DNA of 64,000 nucleotides from Pectinophora gossypiella (GCF_024362695.1 NW_026063250.1:558001-622000); one strand, 5' to 3'. Shown: positions 21,881-32,795, counted from the first letter of the stretch. Program-made: numbers and translations. Notes: a model not told the origin generated them from the letters alone.

Positions 21881-22069
21881 GAATGAAGCTCGGTCGGTAC
21901 CAATACCGGTAGTGTGGTGGCCGGTAGGTAGTATGCGACTGGTATTTTTTCGTCTACCCTACAAAAATAATAAAATAAAGTCTCTGAATACCGTGCAAGA
22001 CTGATGCGTAGAAACACTACTACAACACGTTAATAATAAATCGCAAAGAATGAAGCTGTGAAACATAAT
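21881..22069 (-). repeat. DIRS inverted terminal repeat, right copy
   Basis: Reverse complement of 13290-13478, from GAATGAAGCTCGGTCGG to GCTGTGAAACATAAT. In the sense orientation of the element it precedes Gag and would contain the promoter. 21513-21880 between it and Gag is non-coding leader. Confidence 0.88.
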
Positions 22070-22723
22070 TATAAATTAGGCAATGTAAATCTTAACAGAG
22101 TTACACAAATAAAAGATCTCGGCGTTATTATGGATGATAAACTGTCTTTCATTCCGCACATAGACTCTGTGATAAATAAATCTTTTAAACAGCTTGGTTT
22201 TATACTTCGAATCGGTAAACCTTTTAGAAATGTACTTACTTATAAAATACTATACAATAGCTTTGTTCGCAGTCGTCTAGAGTTTGCGTGTGCTGTGTGG
22301 AAACCATATCATTCTATACATATTAACAGAATTGAAAAAGTTCAAAAGAAATTTGTGAAAAATCTTAACTTTAGATTTTGCAATGAACAACTAAACTATT
22401 ATGATTTATCAAAATTTTATAAATTACAAACTCTGGAAGACCGACGTGATTGTGTTGACTCCGTTTTGTTATATAAAATATTACATAGCTTGTTCGATAC
22501 CCCCTCATTGTTACATAATATTAATATTAGGGTTCCCCGCAGACGTGAACGAAGTTGTCGTAAGAAGGATACTTTTTACATCTCTCGTTCTAAAACTTCA
22601 TATGCTCAAAACATGTTTATTAAACGTGCTTGTAAATTATACAACATGAATAAGAAACTTCAAAATGTTGATATATTTTGTAACTCTTTAAACTCAGTAA
22701 AAAAAGCCTTCAAGGTCATATAA
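22070..22723 (+). pseudogene. LINE-1 ORF2, C-terminal part after the DIRS insertion
   Basis: About 218 codons resuming LINE-1 ORF2 with the thumb/C-terminal region (VTQIKDLGVIMDDKLSF, ILYNSFVRSRLEFACAVW, IHINRIEKVQKKFVK), ending at the stop in 22721-22723. The frame continues that of 10998-13250 when the DIRS is ignored. An ATG at 22058 in the DIRS end makes it look like an independent gene, but it is not. Confidence 0.85.
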
Positions 22724-23146
22724 TGCTTTAGGATAGTTTGTACTTGTTTATTTAGTCTATATTACGTTTCTTTTTTATTGTCTTTTTGAATGTTTTTTTT
22801 TTATTATTATTAATTCTCTTTAAAGGGATGATTCCAACTAATTACAACGATTACTTACGTCAAGATATTCAGTAATCTGCATCTTTAATGTTTATCTTTG
22901 ACCTTGGAATCATCCATATTGTTTGTTCTTTAATCTTTTGTTATTGTATGTTTATTATTTTTTATTAAAGTAAACTACCCTAGATAAATTAAAATGGAAG
23001 TAGTAAGTAATTTAAGTTACAGACCACATTGTTGTTAATTATAATTAATTAAGGAAACTATAGGTCTAAACTAATTACCATAATGTAATACTTTCATGTA
23101 AATGACCGTTTGTTTCTTAATATACATAAAAAAAAAAAAAAAAATA
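22724..23146 (+). other. LINE-1 3' UTR and poly(A)
   Basis: Non-coding AT-rich tail ending in about 17 A near 23129-23146, immediately followed by minus-strand gypsy integrase sequence. Confidence 0.65.
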
Positions 23147-23936
23147 TATTTTTCCTTTACATGCTTATTGTAATTACTTACATTTCTATTTATTGACTTA
23201 TTCATTTCGGTCTCTACCTCACAATTCAACTTTGGTTTTAAATATTGAAAACTTGAGGGCAGTTTAGTTTTTAAATTCCTACTCATTAATAATTGTGCTG
23301 GTGTAAACTGTGTGCCAGAGACCGGAGATGATCTATATTGCAATAAAGCCATTCTATAATCAGTCTTATCCTCACTACATTTAATCAGAATCTTTTTAGC
23401 TATTTGTACACCCCGTTCTGCCATACCATTCGATTGCGGATATCTAGGACTAGAATATGTGAATTTAAAACCCCACTCTCTTGCAAATTGCTTACATAGG
23501 CTGGAGTCAAATGGAATGTGATCCACCACTACCTCTGATGGTATGCCAAAACTAGTAAATACATCTGTTAACGCATTAATTATGCTTTGTGCTGACTTAT
23601 TAGTAATTAATTTTATTTCTAACCATTTAGTGGTATAATCATAGATTACCACATAACTTTTTCTTTTAAAATCCAATATATCAATCCCAAGTTTTGCAAA
23701 TGGTAGTTTTGGTATCTCATGTGTCAATAATGGTTCTTTTATGTTATTGTTTTGGTAGGTCTGACAAATGAAACACCTTTTTACTAAAGTCTCAATGTGC
23801 GAATCAATTTGGGGCCAATAATACAATGCCCTAGCAGTCTGTTTCATTTTTGTTATTCCTAAGTGACCGTCATGCAACTTTTTTAGAATTGTTAATCTCA
23901 ATGAATGTGGAACAATGAGTCTATCAATCAATCAAT
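23147..23936 (-). pseudogene. Ty3/gypsy integrase core (minus element, continued)
   Basis: The frame carries the zinc-binding HHCC module (HDGHLG ... CFICQTYQ) and the DDE core (GIDILDF, VVVDHIPFD, NGMAERGVQ), and runs on to NYNKHVKEK. It then meets the LINE-1 poly(A) at 23146, so the apparent last residues are LINE sequence. The upstream end (23936) is cut by a LINE 3' fragment; the frame continues at 24036. Orientation and domain order fit the integrase C-terminus at 9405-9620, so all are probably one gypsy element. Confidence 0.8.
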
Positions 23937-24035
23937 CAATCAATAATACTTTATTGCACAACGACATATACAAAGGACATAAACATACGAATAAAAACAT
24001 AAGTACAATAGGCGGTCTTATTGCTAAATAGCAAT
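23937..24035 (-). mobile_element. LINE 3'-end fragment with (ATTG)n tail
   Basis: A 99-bp 5'-truncated insertion. On the minus strand it reads ATTGCTATTTAGCAATAAG..CCGCCTATTGTAC ... GTGCAATAAAGTATT and then (GATT)n. A 7-bp duplication TCTATCA flanks it (23930-23936 and 24036-24042). The same family appears in sense at 63871-64000. Confidence 0.75.
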
Positions 24036-24416
24036 TCTATCATTCATGAACAATAGGTTTTGATCTACTGATATATTTTCTCTAAATTTAAAGTAATGTT
24101 TCAAATTATCTGGCACCTTTTTAATATTATCTGGCCAACCCTCGACTGTGTAAGTTATTAATTGACTTAATTCCGAATCTTTTGATGTTTCCAAAATTAA
24201 TTCCTGTTTTTGTTCATCTGTGCATTGCAGATAATTAGCAAGACCTATACAGTGTATTACTTCATACATATATGACTGATCCTCATCAATTTCCTCTAAA
24301 TATGAGCGAGACAGCAAGTCAGCAATATGCATTAAACGACCTTTCTGATATTTAAATATTATGTCATATTTTAATAACTTTAGTTTTAATCTTTGTAATC
24401 TTGCAGGGAATAGCAT
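24036..24416 (-). pseudogene. Ty3/gypsy RNase H end and integrase linker
   Basis: About 125 codons starting RLQRLKLKLLKYDIIFKYQKG and HIADLLSRS, the typical RNase H C-terminus of gypsy polymerases (A-D-LSR), followed by an acidic linker leading into the integrase N-terminus. The upstream RT is missing: at 24417 a plus-strand LINE fragment begins. Confidence 0.75.
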
Positions 24417-25349
24417 GAATGCCCTTTTTTAGCAAGTTCTCTAAAGGTTCATTAAGAAGAGAGAGAGTCTATGCCGACCAACCCGGCAGTGACCCAACGC
24501 TGGAGCCTAGTCCATTTCTGAAACAACTAGAGAATTACGGTCAGTCAAGCACTTGTTTGTTGAAAGTATTAAAAGCTTTAGATCGCAGTAAAGGTGCAGG
24601 TCCTGACGGCATTCCTCCTATTTTCATTGCTTCGTCTGCCTCTGGACTAGCAATCCCTTTATGCGTTATTTTTAATAAATCGTTGAGTACCGGTATTTTT
24701 CCTACGAAATGGAAACTAGCCAAAGTAATCCCAGTACACAAATCAGACAGCGATCGTTTCGTGGGAAACTACCGCCCAATCTCAATTTTATCGACGTTTG
24801 CGAAAGTCTTTGAATCCATGGTGTGTCCTTTATTGCAGAATCATTTGAAACTGTACCTTGCTGACAGCCAGCATGGCTTTGTTGGTATGAGATCAACAAG
24901 CACAAACCTTGTATCTTTCACCGAGGACTTAATAGATGCAGTCGATAAAAATAATCAGGTGGATGTTATATATACTGATTAAAGCAAGGCGTTTGACAAG
25001 GTTCCCCACAGCATTCTTGTTGCAAAATTATCTGCTTACTTACGGACTGACTGGATCTTTGTTAGCCTGGCTGAATTCTTATCTGGAATATCGAAAATTT
25101 TTCGTAGTTGTTAATGGTTTTCAGTCGACTAAGCATGACATTACCTCAGGTGTGCCGCAGGGCTCTCATTTGGGTCCTGTTCTCTTCAACTTTTTCATAA
25201 ACGATATCCCAAATTGTTTTGAGTCCTCCACTGTGTACACACAGTGGTGTGAAGATAATCAAATGAACCTCAACCCAAAGAAATGTTACCAGATCAGTTT
25301 TACCAAAAAAATAAAACCCATTGTATTCGATTACCGGATAAATAACCAC
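24417..25349 (+). pseudogene. LINE-3 reverse transcriptase fragment, first part
   Basis: CR1/Jockey-type RT motifs: KGAGPDGIPP, NYRPISILSTFAKVFE, QHGFVGMRSTSTNL, then an in-frame TAA at 24980-24982 just before SKAFDKV, a frame change, then GVPQGSHLGPVLFNFFINDIP. After INDIPNCFESST the sequence jumps to QWCEDNQMNLNPKKC, so the segment with the catalytic YADD is deleted. The element is dead. It is 5'-truncated, and its frame continues at 31104 after the LINE-2 insertion. The last 183 bases are duplicated at 25911-26093. Confidence 0.8.
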
Positions 25350-26654
25350 GGAGGGCGCTAGCTCTGCACCAGTAAACATCGCCTCGGTATTAATCGGCTA
25401 AAATATTTTTTTAAAAGTGCCTAAAGTATAGAAAAAGTGTTTAATTATGTGGATATAGTGACAACTCATCCGTAGAAGTGTTTGTAGAACAATCAACTCG
25501 TGATTTTTTTAAATTATTTAACATCTTTGTTTTGTGATTACTCAAGAAGTAAAAAGTGAAATATATAGAAAATAGACCATATTACAATCTAAAAAGTTAA
25601 TAAGAAGTACTTCTCATACTTAAACTAAGTGATTCTAAACTTGTTTAGTGTGAAATTAGGCAATTGAAAGTGAAATATCTAGTATATTTTTCAAATACCC
25701 GTCGTTATATTTTTAATGTGTAAAGAAACAAGCATACTTAAAGACGCTAATGACATCTAGTTGAAGTACTGGTTACTTAGACAGACACTGCCATCTAGCG
25801 TCGAGTTGAAACTTTACACTTCATATCATTACTGAGTGGTACTTCTATTCAACACTAGAGGGCGACTATTTCTAATTCAAAATGAGAAATTGTGCTGCGT
25901 GTGCGGTCCACATTTGGGTCCTGTTCTCTTCAACTTTTTCATAAACGATATCCCAAATTGTTTTGAGTCCTCCACTGTGTACACACAGTGGTGTGAAGAT
26001 AATCAAATGAACCTCAACCCAAAGAAATGTTACCAGATCAGTTTTACCAAAAAAATAAAACCCATTGTATTCGATTACCGGATAAATAACCACGGAGGGC
26101 GCTAGCTCTGCACCAGTAAACATCGCCTCGGTATTAATCGGCTAAAATATTTTTTTAAAAGTGCCTAAAGTATAGAAAAAGTGTTTAATTATGTGGATAT
26201 AGTGACAACTCATCCGTAGAAGTGTTTGTAGAACAATCAACTCGTGATTTTTTTAAATTATTTAACATCTTTGTTTTGTGATTACTCAAGAAGTAAAAAG
26301 TGAAATATATAGAAAATAGACCATATTACAATCTAAAAAGTTAATAAGAAGTACTTCTCATACTTAAACTAAGTGATTCTAAACTTGTTTAGTGTGAAAT
26401 TAGGCAATTGAAAGTGAAATATCTAGTATATTTTTCAAATACCCGTCGTTATATTTTTAATGTGTAAAGAAACAAGCATACTTAAAGACGCTAATGACAT
26501 CTAGTTGAAGTACTGGTTACTTAGACAGACACTGCCATCTAGCGTCGAGTTGAAACTTTACACTTCATATCATTACTGAGTGGTACTTCTATTCAACACT
26601 AGAGGGCGACTATTTCTAATTCAAAATGAGAAATTGTGCTGCGTGTGCGGTCCA
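25167..26654 (+). repeat. 744-bp tandem duplication
   Basis: 25167-25910 and 25911-26654 match along their whole length; I saw no difference by eye. Each copy contains the end of the LINE-3 RT fragment, the full LINE-2 5' UTR and the first 29 bases of LINE-2 ORF1. Both breakpoints share CATT. The event happened after LINE-2 inserted and looks very recent, unless it is an assembly artefact. Confidence 0.9.
25787..25868 (+). promoter_or_regulatory. CTCF-like motifs in LINE-2 5' UTR
   Basis: CTGCCATCTAGCGTC at 25788-25802 (minus strand reads CGCTAGATGGCAG) and ACACTAGAGGGCGAC at 25852-25866 each fit the CTCF consensus CCASYAGRKGGCRS at all but one or two positions, in opposite orientations. Both are repeated 744 bases later. 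A third, weaker ACATCTAGTTG is at 25753-25763. Binding is inferred from motif only. Confidence 0.35.
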
Positions 26655-27918
26655 CATTAATGTGAGTGATGATATAGCTTGCACTAAATGCCAAAAACAC
26701 TATCACTACCAGTGTTTAAGCTTTACGAAAGAATACATTATTGCAAATAAAGACACCTTGGAAGGAAGTTGGAACTGCCCTGAATGCAAACGCTACATTT
26801 CACGGGCTCATCGAGCGGATGAAACACCAGTTAAACAACTTATGGATACTCCAAACAAACACCTCGATTTATCTAGTATTGAACTAACTAACGTAACATA
26901 CAGGAAAAGACAAATGAAAAATATTGTGGACAGAGACAGAAACTTGTCATACAACTCAGATGACTCGGATGGAGCTGAAAGCCCAAGCTTCCTTGGCGAA
27001 ACTGTGCCTTTAGAACCATCTATGAGTGGTCTTACTGTGTCTACAAATACACCTCAGTCAACTTCGATAACATTGGAACAAATGAGCGAACTTTTAGATA
27101 AGAAGTTAGATCTACAAAAGCGAGACATACTTGACCAAATAAGAGCCGATGTAAGAATAATGATAAAAGAAGAAATGCGACACTCGCTGCTCCAAATACA
27201 ACAAGATATTAATGTGAGACTAAATAGCTTTAATGCTAAAAACGAACAACTTTACACAGAAATTGAAAATCTTGACCAAAAAATAACCACTTTGAACAAT
27301 GAAAATTCTAAACTGAAACAAGAAATAAGTAACCTACAAAAACATTTTCAGAGCAAATCTTCTCCTCCTAAAAATACCGACACCAGCAAAAAAATAATCC
27401 TTTATGGCCTTGAAGAGATAGCATGGGAGCATGAAAGCGAGCTCTACGAACGAGTGAGAAGCGTATTCTACGATATTATGAACGTCGACCTGGAAGAATA
27501 TATAGAAGATATCAAAAGACTAGGCAAAAAAGGATATCGCAGACCTTTACTCATTGAATTGCTTAGCAAGAGAATGACAAACTATTTACTATGGAACCGC
27601 CGAAGCTTTGCCGGAACTGGATTGGCGATCTCTGAGCTGCTAGACGAAGACCAGATACGTGAACGAAATAAATTAAAAGATATCCTAAAACAATCGAGAA
27701 GAGAAGGGAAGCATGCTTTTTTCAGAGGAAATAAGCTAATTATCAATGGCAAAGAATATAGATCACAAACATATACAGATGAACAAAACACACTAAATAT
27801 TAGCACCACGCGACGCGAAGATCCTACTAACTCGGAAAGCGCCATATTCAATTCTCCTCCTGAAACAAAAACACAACCTATATCAAACCAAAACAAAAAT
27901 AATACATTTCGCAACTAA
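26626..27918 (+). CDS. LINE-2 ORF1 with PHD-like zinc finger and coiled coil
   Basis: 430 residues, uninterrupted. Cys/His spacing near the N-terminus (CAAC, CTKC, HYHYQC, WNCPEC; about residues 4-54) fits a C4HC3 PHD finger, as found in ORF1 of some CR1/Jockey-group LINEs. A long coiled coil follows (about 165-245), then an RRM-like/FP-type region (KKIILYGLEEI to about 370) and a polar tail. A truncated false start of the same ORF (29 bases) sits at 25882 in the first duplication copy. It probably binds LINE RNA. Confidence 0.75.
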   Translation: MRNCAACAVHINVSDDIACTKCQKHYHYQCLSFTKEYIIANKDTLEGSWNCPECKRYISRAHRADETPVKQLMDTPNKHLDLSSIELTNVTYRKRQMKNIVDRDRNLSYNSDDSDGAESPSFLGETVPLEPSMSGLTVSTNTPQSTSITLEQMSELLDKKLDLQKRDILDQIRADVRIMIKEEMRHSLLQIQQDINVRLNSFNAKNEQLYTEIENLDQKITTLNNENSKLKQEISNLQKHFQSKSSPPKNTDTSKKIILYGLEEIAWEHESELYERVRSVFYDIMNVDLEEYIEDIKRLGKKGYRRPLLIELLSKRMTNYLLWNRRSFAGTGLAISELLDEDQIRERNKLKDILKQSRREGKHAFFRGNKLIINGKEYRSQTYTDEQNTLNISTTRREDPTNSESAIFNSPPETKTQPISNQNKNNTFRN

Positions 27919-29108
27919 AGGCAGCGAATTTACGTTATTAAATCAAAACGTACAAAGCCTATATAATAAAATTCATATACTAGAAGCACTAACTGACGAT
28001 AAACCCGAACTGAGCGCCCTATGTATAACAGAGACCTGGTTATCACCTGAAAAACAGAAATTAGTAAATGTTAACAACTATATTATGGGATCATCATACT
28101 GTCGTGAAGAACATGAAGGAGGCGGCGTGTGTATCTTTATTAAAAAGGGATTAGAATATCGAGAACGAGTAGATATATCATCGCTATCTAAAGAAATGAT
28201 ATTTGAAATATGTGCAATAGAACTTACTAAAGCAAACATACTAATTATAAATCTATATTGGCCAAATAGTAGTAGAGAAATTGAAGTATTCTATAACATG
28301 CTAGGAAAAACTTTAAAACTTATAAATAAAAAAGACAACGATAAAAATATAATTATAGTAGGAGATTTAAATATAAACTTTCTCGATGAAAAAAAAAAAG
28401 AGTAGACTTTGTACATTAATGTTAACATATAATTTACATCAAAAAGTTACAACACCCACGCGTATAACAAAATCTAGCGCAAGGTGCATAGATTTGGTTT
28501 TTACTAACTTTAATTTAAAACACTCAAAGGCTAGCGTTTTCGAATTCGGTTTTTCTGACCACCAAGGAGTGATATTTAATACACCACTTTATATCAAAAA
28601 TCTTAAACACTTTCTTATAGAAAAAAGAATATTTACTGATCGTAATATCCTCTCATTTAAAAACATGATATCTAAAATAAATTGGGAGAATGAACTAAAT
28701 CCTAACAAAACTTTAAATGAAAATTATACTATATTCAACAACATACTACAAAATGCCTTAAATAAATGCATACCTAAAGTAATTATAAAAATTAATATTA
28801 AACAAATAAATAAATATTTAACACCCGGACTAAAAAAGTCATGTCGAAATAAAAGATTATTAAAACTACCTATAACACAAACAAAAAATGAAACATTAAA
28901 AGAAAATTATAAAAAATATTGTAAAATACTAAAATCTGCTGTAAGGTGTTCTAAAAGAATTTCAAACAAACGTAAATATAATACTTCTGAAAATAAAATG
29001 AGATGTATGTGGAATATAATAAAAAATGAAACAAACAAATGTGATTACTCAAATAAAACTAATATTCGGCTAAACTTATTAACGGACTATACATATAGAT
29101 ATATATAG
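27911..29108 (+). pseudogene. LINE-2 ORF2 endonuclease region, frameshifted
   Basis: The endonuclease frame runs from the end of ORF1 without its own ATG (NQNVQSLYNK, CITETWLSP, GDLNINF) to a stop at 28403-28405 after a run of ten or more A. It continues in the next frame from about 28386 (KVTTPTRITKSSARCIDLVFTN, FGFSDHQGVIFNT) to 29108. The A-run frameshift may be a mutation or a sequencing error. Confidence 0.75.
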
Positions 29109-30822
29109 AAAATATATAGAAAATCCACAAAAAATTGCACACGAATTCAATAGATATTTTACGTCAATAGGAAACGTTAACACTACTACCCTAAAAACAA
29201 ACTCCTTCATACATCCTGAAACATCGAATACAATACTCAATTCCTTCTTTCTATGTCCTGTCGAACCCTCTGAAATAAACCACATTATTAAAAACCTGAA
29301 AAATAAAGATTCATTTGGAATAGACGACCTCCCCCCAAAACTAATTAGAAAATGTGCTGATATTTTAACTGCCCCTTATACTACAATGATAAATCAATCC
29401 TTCAACGAGGGCACCTTCCCTGAAAAACTAAAAGTCTCTATAATAAAACCAGTCCATAAAAAAGGACCTACAACTGATTTAAATAACTATCGCCCTGTAG
29501 CACTCTTACCAACATCAGCCAAGATATTTGAAACGACAATTGCAAAGCGCTTAAATAACTTTCTTGAAAAATATAAACTGTTACATGAAAAACAATATGG
29601 CTTTAGAAAAAAACATTCAACAACGTTAGCAATATATAAGTATGTACAGAAAATTTTTGACATTATAGATGATAAAAAATGCGCAATAGGACTTTTATTG
29701 GATATGAGCAAGGCGTATGATAGAGTCTGCCACGAAACTTTATTAGATAATTTATTTACATTAGGAGTAAGAGGAGTAGCGCACAAATGGTTTAAATCTT
29801 ATCTCGAGAATCGAACACAATATGTCTAAATTAAATATACCAACTTCGAAACTGGAAAAATCGAGCATATAAGGTCTAATGAAATGCGTTCCAGTGGCTC
29901 TATACCACAAGGTAGTGTCTTAGGATGCTTACTTTTTATTATTTACATAAATTCTCTTCCTAATGTTATCAATGAAGATTGTGTTATTTTTGCAGACGAT
30001 GTATCAATCTTAATATCTTGCTCAGATAATAATGAATTAGAAAATAAACTACATACTACTTTAAATACCATTTTAACTTGGCTAACTACCCATAATCTGA
30101 AATTGAATCTAAAGAAAACCAAAATTATCCAATTTAAACCTTCACAAAAAAGACCATTACAAATATCTTACAACCATAATAATACTATATTAGAATCAGT
30201 TAACTATACAACTTTATTAGGAATAGATCTCGATATGAATATGACGTGGAAATCACATATACAAAGATTAAAAAACAAGCTGTCGTCTTTCACCTACGCG
30301 CTCTACCAACTGAAACGCGCATCGGACTTCAACACGGCGCTTGCAGCATATTACGCGTATGCGCATTCAAGATTGTCGTATGGCATCATAATATGGGGTA
30401 ACTCCTGTGATGTACAAGACATATTTATAATACAAAAGAAATGTGTACGAATCCTAGTTAACATTGAACAAACAGTATCTTGCAGATCTTATTTTATAAA
30501 ACACAAAATATTGACCCTTACTTCTATCTACATACTCGAGTCATGCAAATTTATTAGAAATAACCCAGACTTATACACACCAATGGATAGTAGTAAAAAA
30601 AGAAATGATCGCAACAAATATAAATTGATAAAACCGGCAACAAGTATGAAACTAGTATCTAATAGTCCCCATCACATGCTAATAAAAATATACAACCATC
30701 TACCGAATAAAATAAAAAGTACTGAAAAAGTTAATTTATTCTCTAATAGTCTAAAAACATTCCTTATTAGTAAATGTTACATAACGTGTGTGTGTTATGT
30801 TGTATATTACAGAATTTTTTAA
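29109..30822 (+). pseudogene. LINE-2 ORF2 reverse transcriptase region
   Basis: RT motifs in order: FGIDDLPPKLI, NNYRPVALLPTSAKIFE, QYGFRKKHST, LDMSKAYDRV, an in-frame TAA at 29827-29829, then SGSIPQGSVLG, the catalytic FADDVSILI, and the C-terminal thumb region with LSYGIIIWGN. It ends at 30820-30822. Apart from the stop, the catalytic residues are intact. Confidence 0.8.
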
Positions 30823-31103
30823 TGATGATATAAATAAATATATATAGTAGGTAGTTATGCTTCAATTGCTCTAAATAAATAGCTATTATAGGTTATTAAT
30901 TTAAGTGTAAAGTTCCTAAAGAGTAGATTTAAGATATGTTAGTTATAGATTCCTTTTTTATTGTTATTATTTTTAAGTAATCGGCAACTAGTTGCCCCTA
31001 TTGTTTGCTGTGCCCTAGCAGGGCGTCACATGTACGCATATTTATTACAACACCTTGTATAACTTGTGACTTGCAATAAACTTCTATTCTATTCTATTCT
31101 ATT
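30823..31103 (+). other. LINE-2 3' UTR with (TTCTA)n tail
   Basis: 280 bases non-coding, with GCAATAAAC then five TTCTA-type units. A short tandem-repeat tail instead of poly(A) is typical of some CR1-group LINEs. Confidence 0.7.
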
Positions 31104-31780
31104 CACATTGTACAGAAAGTAGAATGTATTAGGGATTTAGGAGTTCTGTTCGACAAAAAACTAACTTTCGGACAACATGTTGATAACATTATTAAGAGGG
31201 CTTCTAAAATGCTTGGTTTCGTTATTAGAAATGGCAAGGTATTTAAAAGTTTTCATACAAAGAAAATCCTGTATAACAGTTTGGTACGGAGCATCTTGGA
31301 ATATTGCTCTGTAGTCTGGCGTCCACATTACTCGATGCACATCTTGAAGCTGGAACGAATTCAAAAGAGATTTATTTGGCATTTAGCGCGTTGCATAGGC
31401 AGAGCTAAAAGAGACTTCTCTTACGTGGATAGATTATCTCATTTTAAAATGGTGTCTCTAGATAAACGTAGGGACATTCTAGATTTGATGTTTCTATACA
31501 AACTTTTTAATAATAAAATAGATTGCCCCGGACTATTGAGTCGTTTCCAACTGATGGCTCCAGCTCGTTATCCGCGCTATTCGATCACACCGTTGCGTCC
31601 ACCTTTTCGCAGAACTGTTCTTGGTACTAACTAACCTGTTCCCAGACTATACAAGCTTTTGAACCACTATAGCAAAGTTTTAGACCTCAATGCTGACTCA
31701 CTTCATGGCTTCCGTAAAAGCACTATTGATAATATCTGTTTTAAATAAATCTACTCACTTATTGTTAGTAATAGTAATAT
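31104..31780 (+). pseudogene. LINE-3 reverse transcriptase fragment, second part
   Basis: The frame resumes with VECIRDLGVLFDKKLTFG, ILYNSLVRSILEYCSVVWRP, HILKLERIQKRF and DKRRDILDLMFLYKL, the C-terminal region of a CR1/Jockey-type ORF2. An early stop at 31632-31634 is followed by further recognisable C-terminus (NADSLHGFRKSTIDN) to about 31746. It joins in frame to 24417-25349. Confidence 0.8.
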
Positions 31781-31789
31781 TTTTTAAAG

Positions 31790-32766
31790 GAGAATGGGCG
31801 AATCTGGTCCAAGAACCTCCACTGATGAGACTTATATGTAATGAAAGCTTATGCTTTCCCTACGATTCTGGCAAAGTTCTATCAGATTCTGTCCCGGGGT
31901 TCTTTTTTTACGGCCATGTTTGTCCTGGCTAAAAATGTGATAAAATACAGTGGGAGCTAAAATCGACTCAAGATTTGTTGCTGGATAACTAAGTCTACAT
32001 AAATAATTATGTATCATATTGTATATCATTTTAAAGATGATCTTTTCCAGAATCCGAAACATAAAAAAAAACAAAAGAAAATCTTTTTGTAAGCGAATTA
32101 TAGTCAATTTATATCTGCAGCGCCATTGTTTCTCGGTAGCTAAGTTCAAGTTTCATGCCTTTTACCCCTTCCAAAAGTATCTTACCGATTTTTTTTATAT
32201 TGCTTCCGGAATTTGATCTGAGTGATAATAACAAGAAAAATAAATAAACACCTTTCCGATAGAGACCGGCTAAGCTATTGCCTATTGCAAGAAATCGTCA
32301 TCATTAGCAAGTCATTACGGTATTGCATATAAGCTTATCAGCAACTTGGAACTTGGTCCAAGAACCTCCACTGGTGAGACTTGCATGTAATGATAGCTCA
32401 TACTTGTCCTATGATTCTGGCAAAGTTCTATCAAACTCTGTCCTAGGGTTTTTTTACGGCCATGTTTGTCCTGAGTGTACAGTAGTGGACTGCAAAATCA
32501 CCTCAGGATTTGTTGTCGAAAAACTATTTAACTAAGTCTATATACATAATTATATATCATAATGTATATCAATTTTAAAGGGGAAGGTTATCAGAATCAG
32601 AAACACAAATAAAAAAAATGCATTAAGTATGTAAACGACTTTTAGCCAACTCACGTCCGTAGCACCATTTTTCTCAGCAGCTACGTACGAGTTTCGCGCC
32701 TTCCAACCTTTCCAAAGGAGCCCAATCATTTTTTCCTTCTTCTGATATTGCATTCTTAACCTGACA
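31790..32766 (+). repeat. Single foldback arm
   Basis: Nearly identical to the arms of the foldback element at 36652-39198. It holds two diverged direct subrepeats, each starting TGGTCCAAGAACCTCCACTG (31807 and 32347) and including TACGGCCATGTTTGTCCT. The opposite arm is absent; gypsy-B sequence follows directly. Confidence 0.75.
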
Positions 32767-32795
32767 ATCCAGCTAATCCAGCTAATCAATTACAA

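Larger units (their letters stand above)
13251..22069 (-). mobile_element. DIRS-like tyrosine-recombinase retrotransposon
   Basis: An 8.8-kb insertion in LINE-1 ORF2 with the diagnostic DIRS architecture read on the minus strand. It has a 189-bp inverted terminal repeat (21881-22069), Gag, RT/RNase H and tyrosine recombinase, then an internal complementary region (13586-13679) and the second inverted repeat (13290-13478) with a 39-bp outer extension. The LINE frame resumes across the junctions with no conventional target-site duplication, only an ambiguous ATT/AAT. About 2.5 kb of the spacer between RT and recombinase is later SINE and LINE insertion. Confidence 0.88.
9621..23146 (+). mobile_element. 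LINE-1: CR1/Jockey-group retrotransposon, split by a DIRS element
   Basis: A non-LTR retrotransposon with a 5' UTR of about 220 bp, ORF1, ORF2 and a 3' UTR ending in about 17 A at 23129-23146. ORF2 is interrupted between 13250 and 22070 by a DIRS-type element and resumes in frame. It sits inside a minus-strand gypsy element, probably flanked by an ATATTTTT target-site duplication. Without the insertion it would be about 4.7 kb, normal for this group. Confidence 0.75.
25350..31103 (+). mobile_element. LINE-2: non-LTR retrotransposon with PHD-type ORF1
   Basis: Starts GGAGGGCGCTAG after LINE-3 sequence and ends with a (TTCTA)n tail after CAATAAA (31072-31103). The flanking LINE-3 frame resumes at CAC in 31104-31106. 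About 5.0 kb once the internal 744-bp duplication is discounted. It has a 5' UTR of about 530 bp, ORF1 and ORF2. ORF2 is broken by a homopolymer frameshift near 28395, another frame change near 29105 and a TAA at 29827-29829. Confidence 0.8.

Noticed and set aside
22058..22723. Independent gene of 221 codons
   Set aside because: Its ATG lies in the DIRS end; the rest is the C-terminus of LINE-1 ORF2 split by the DIRS.
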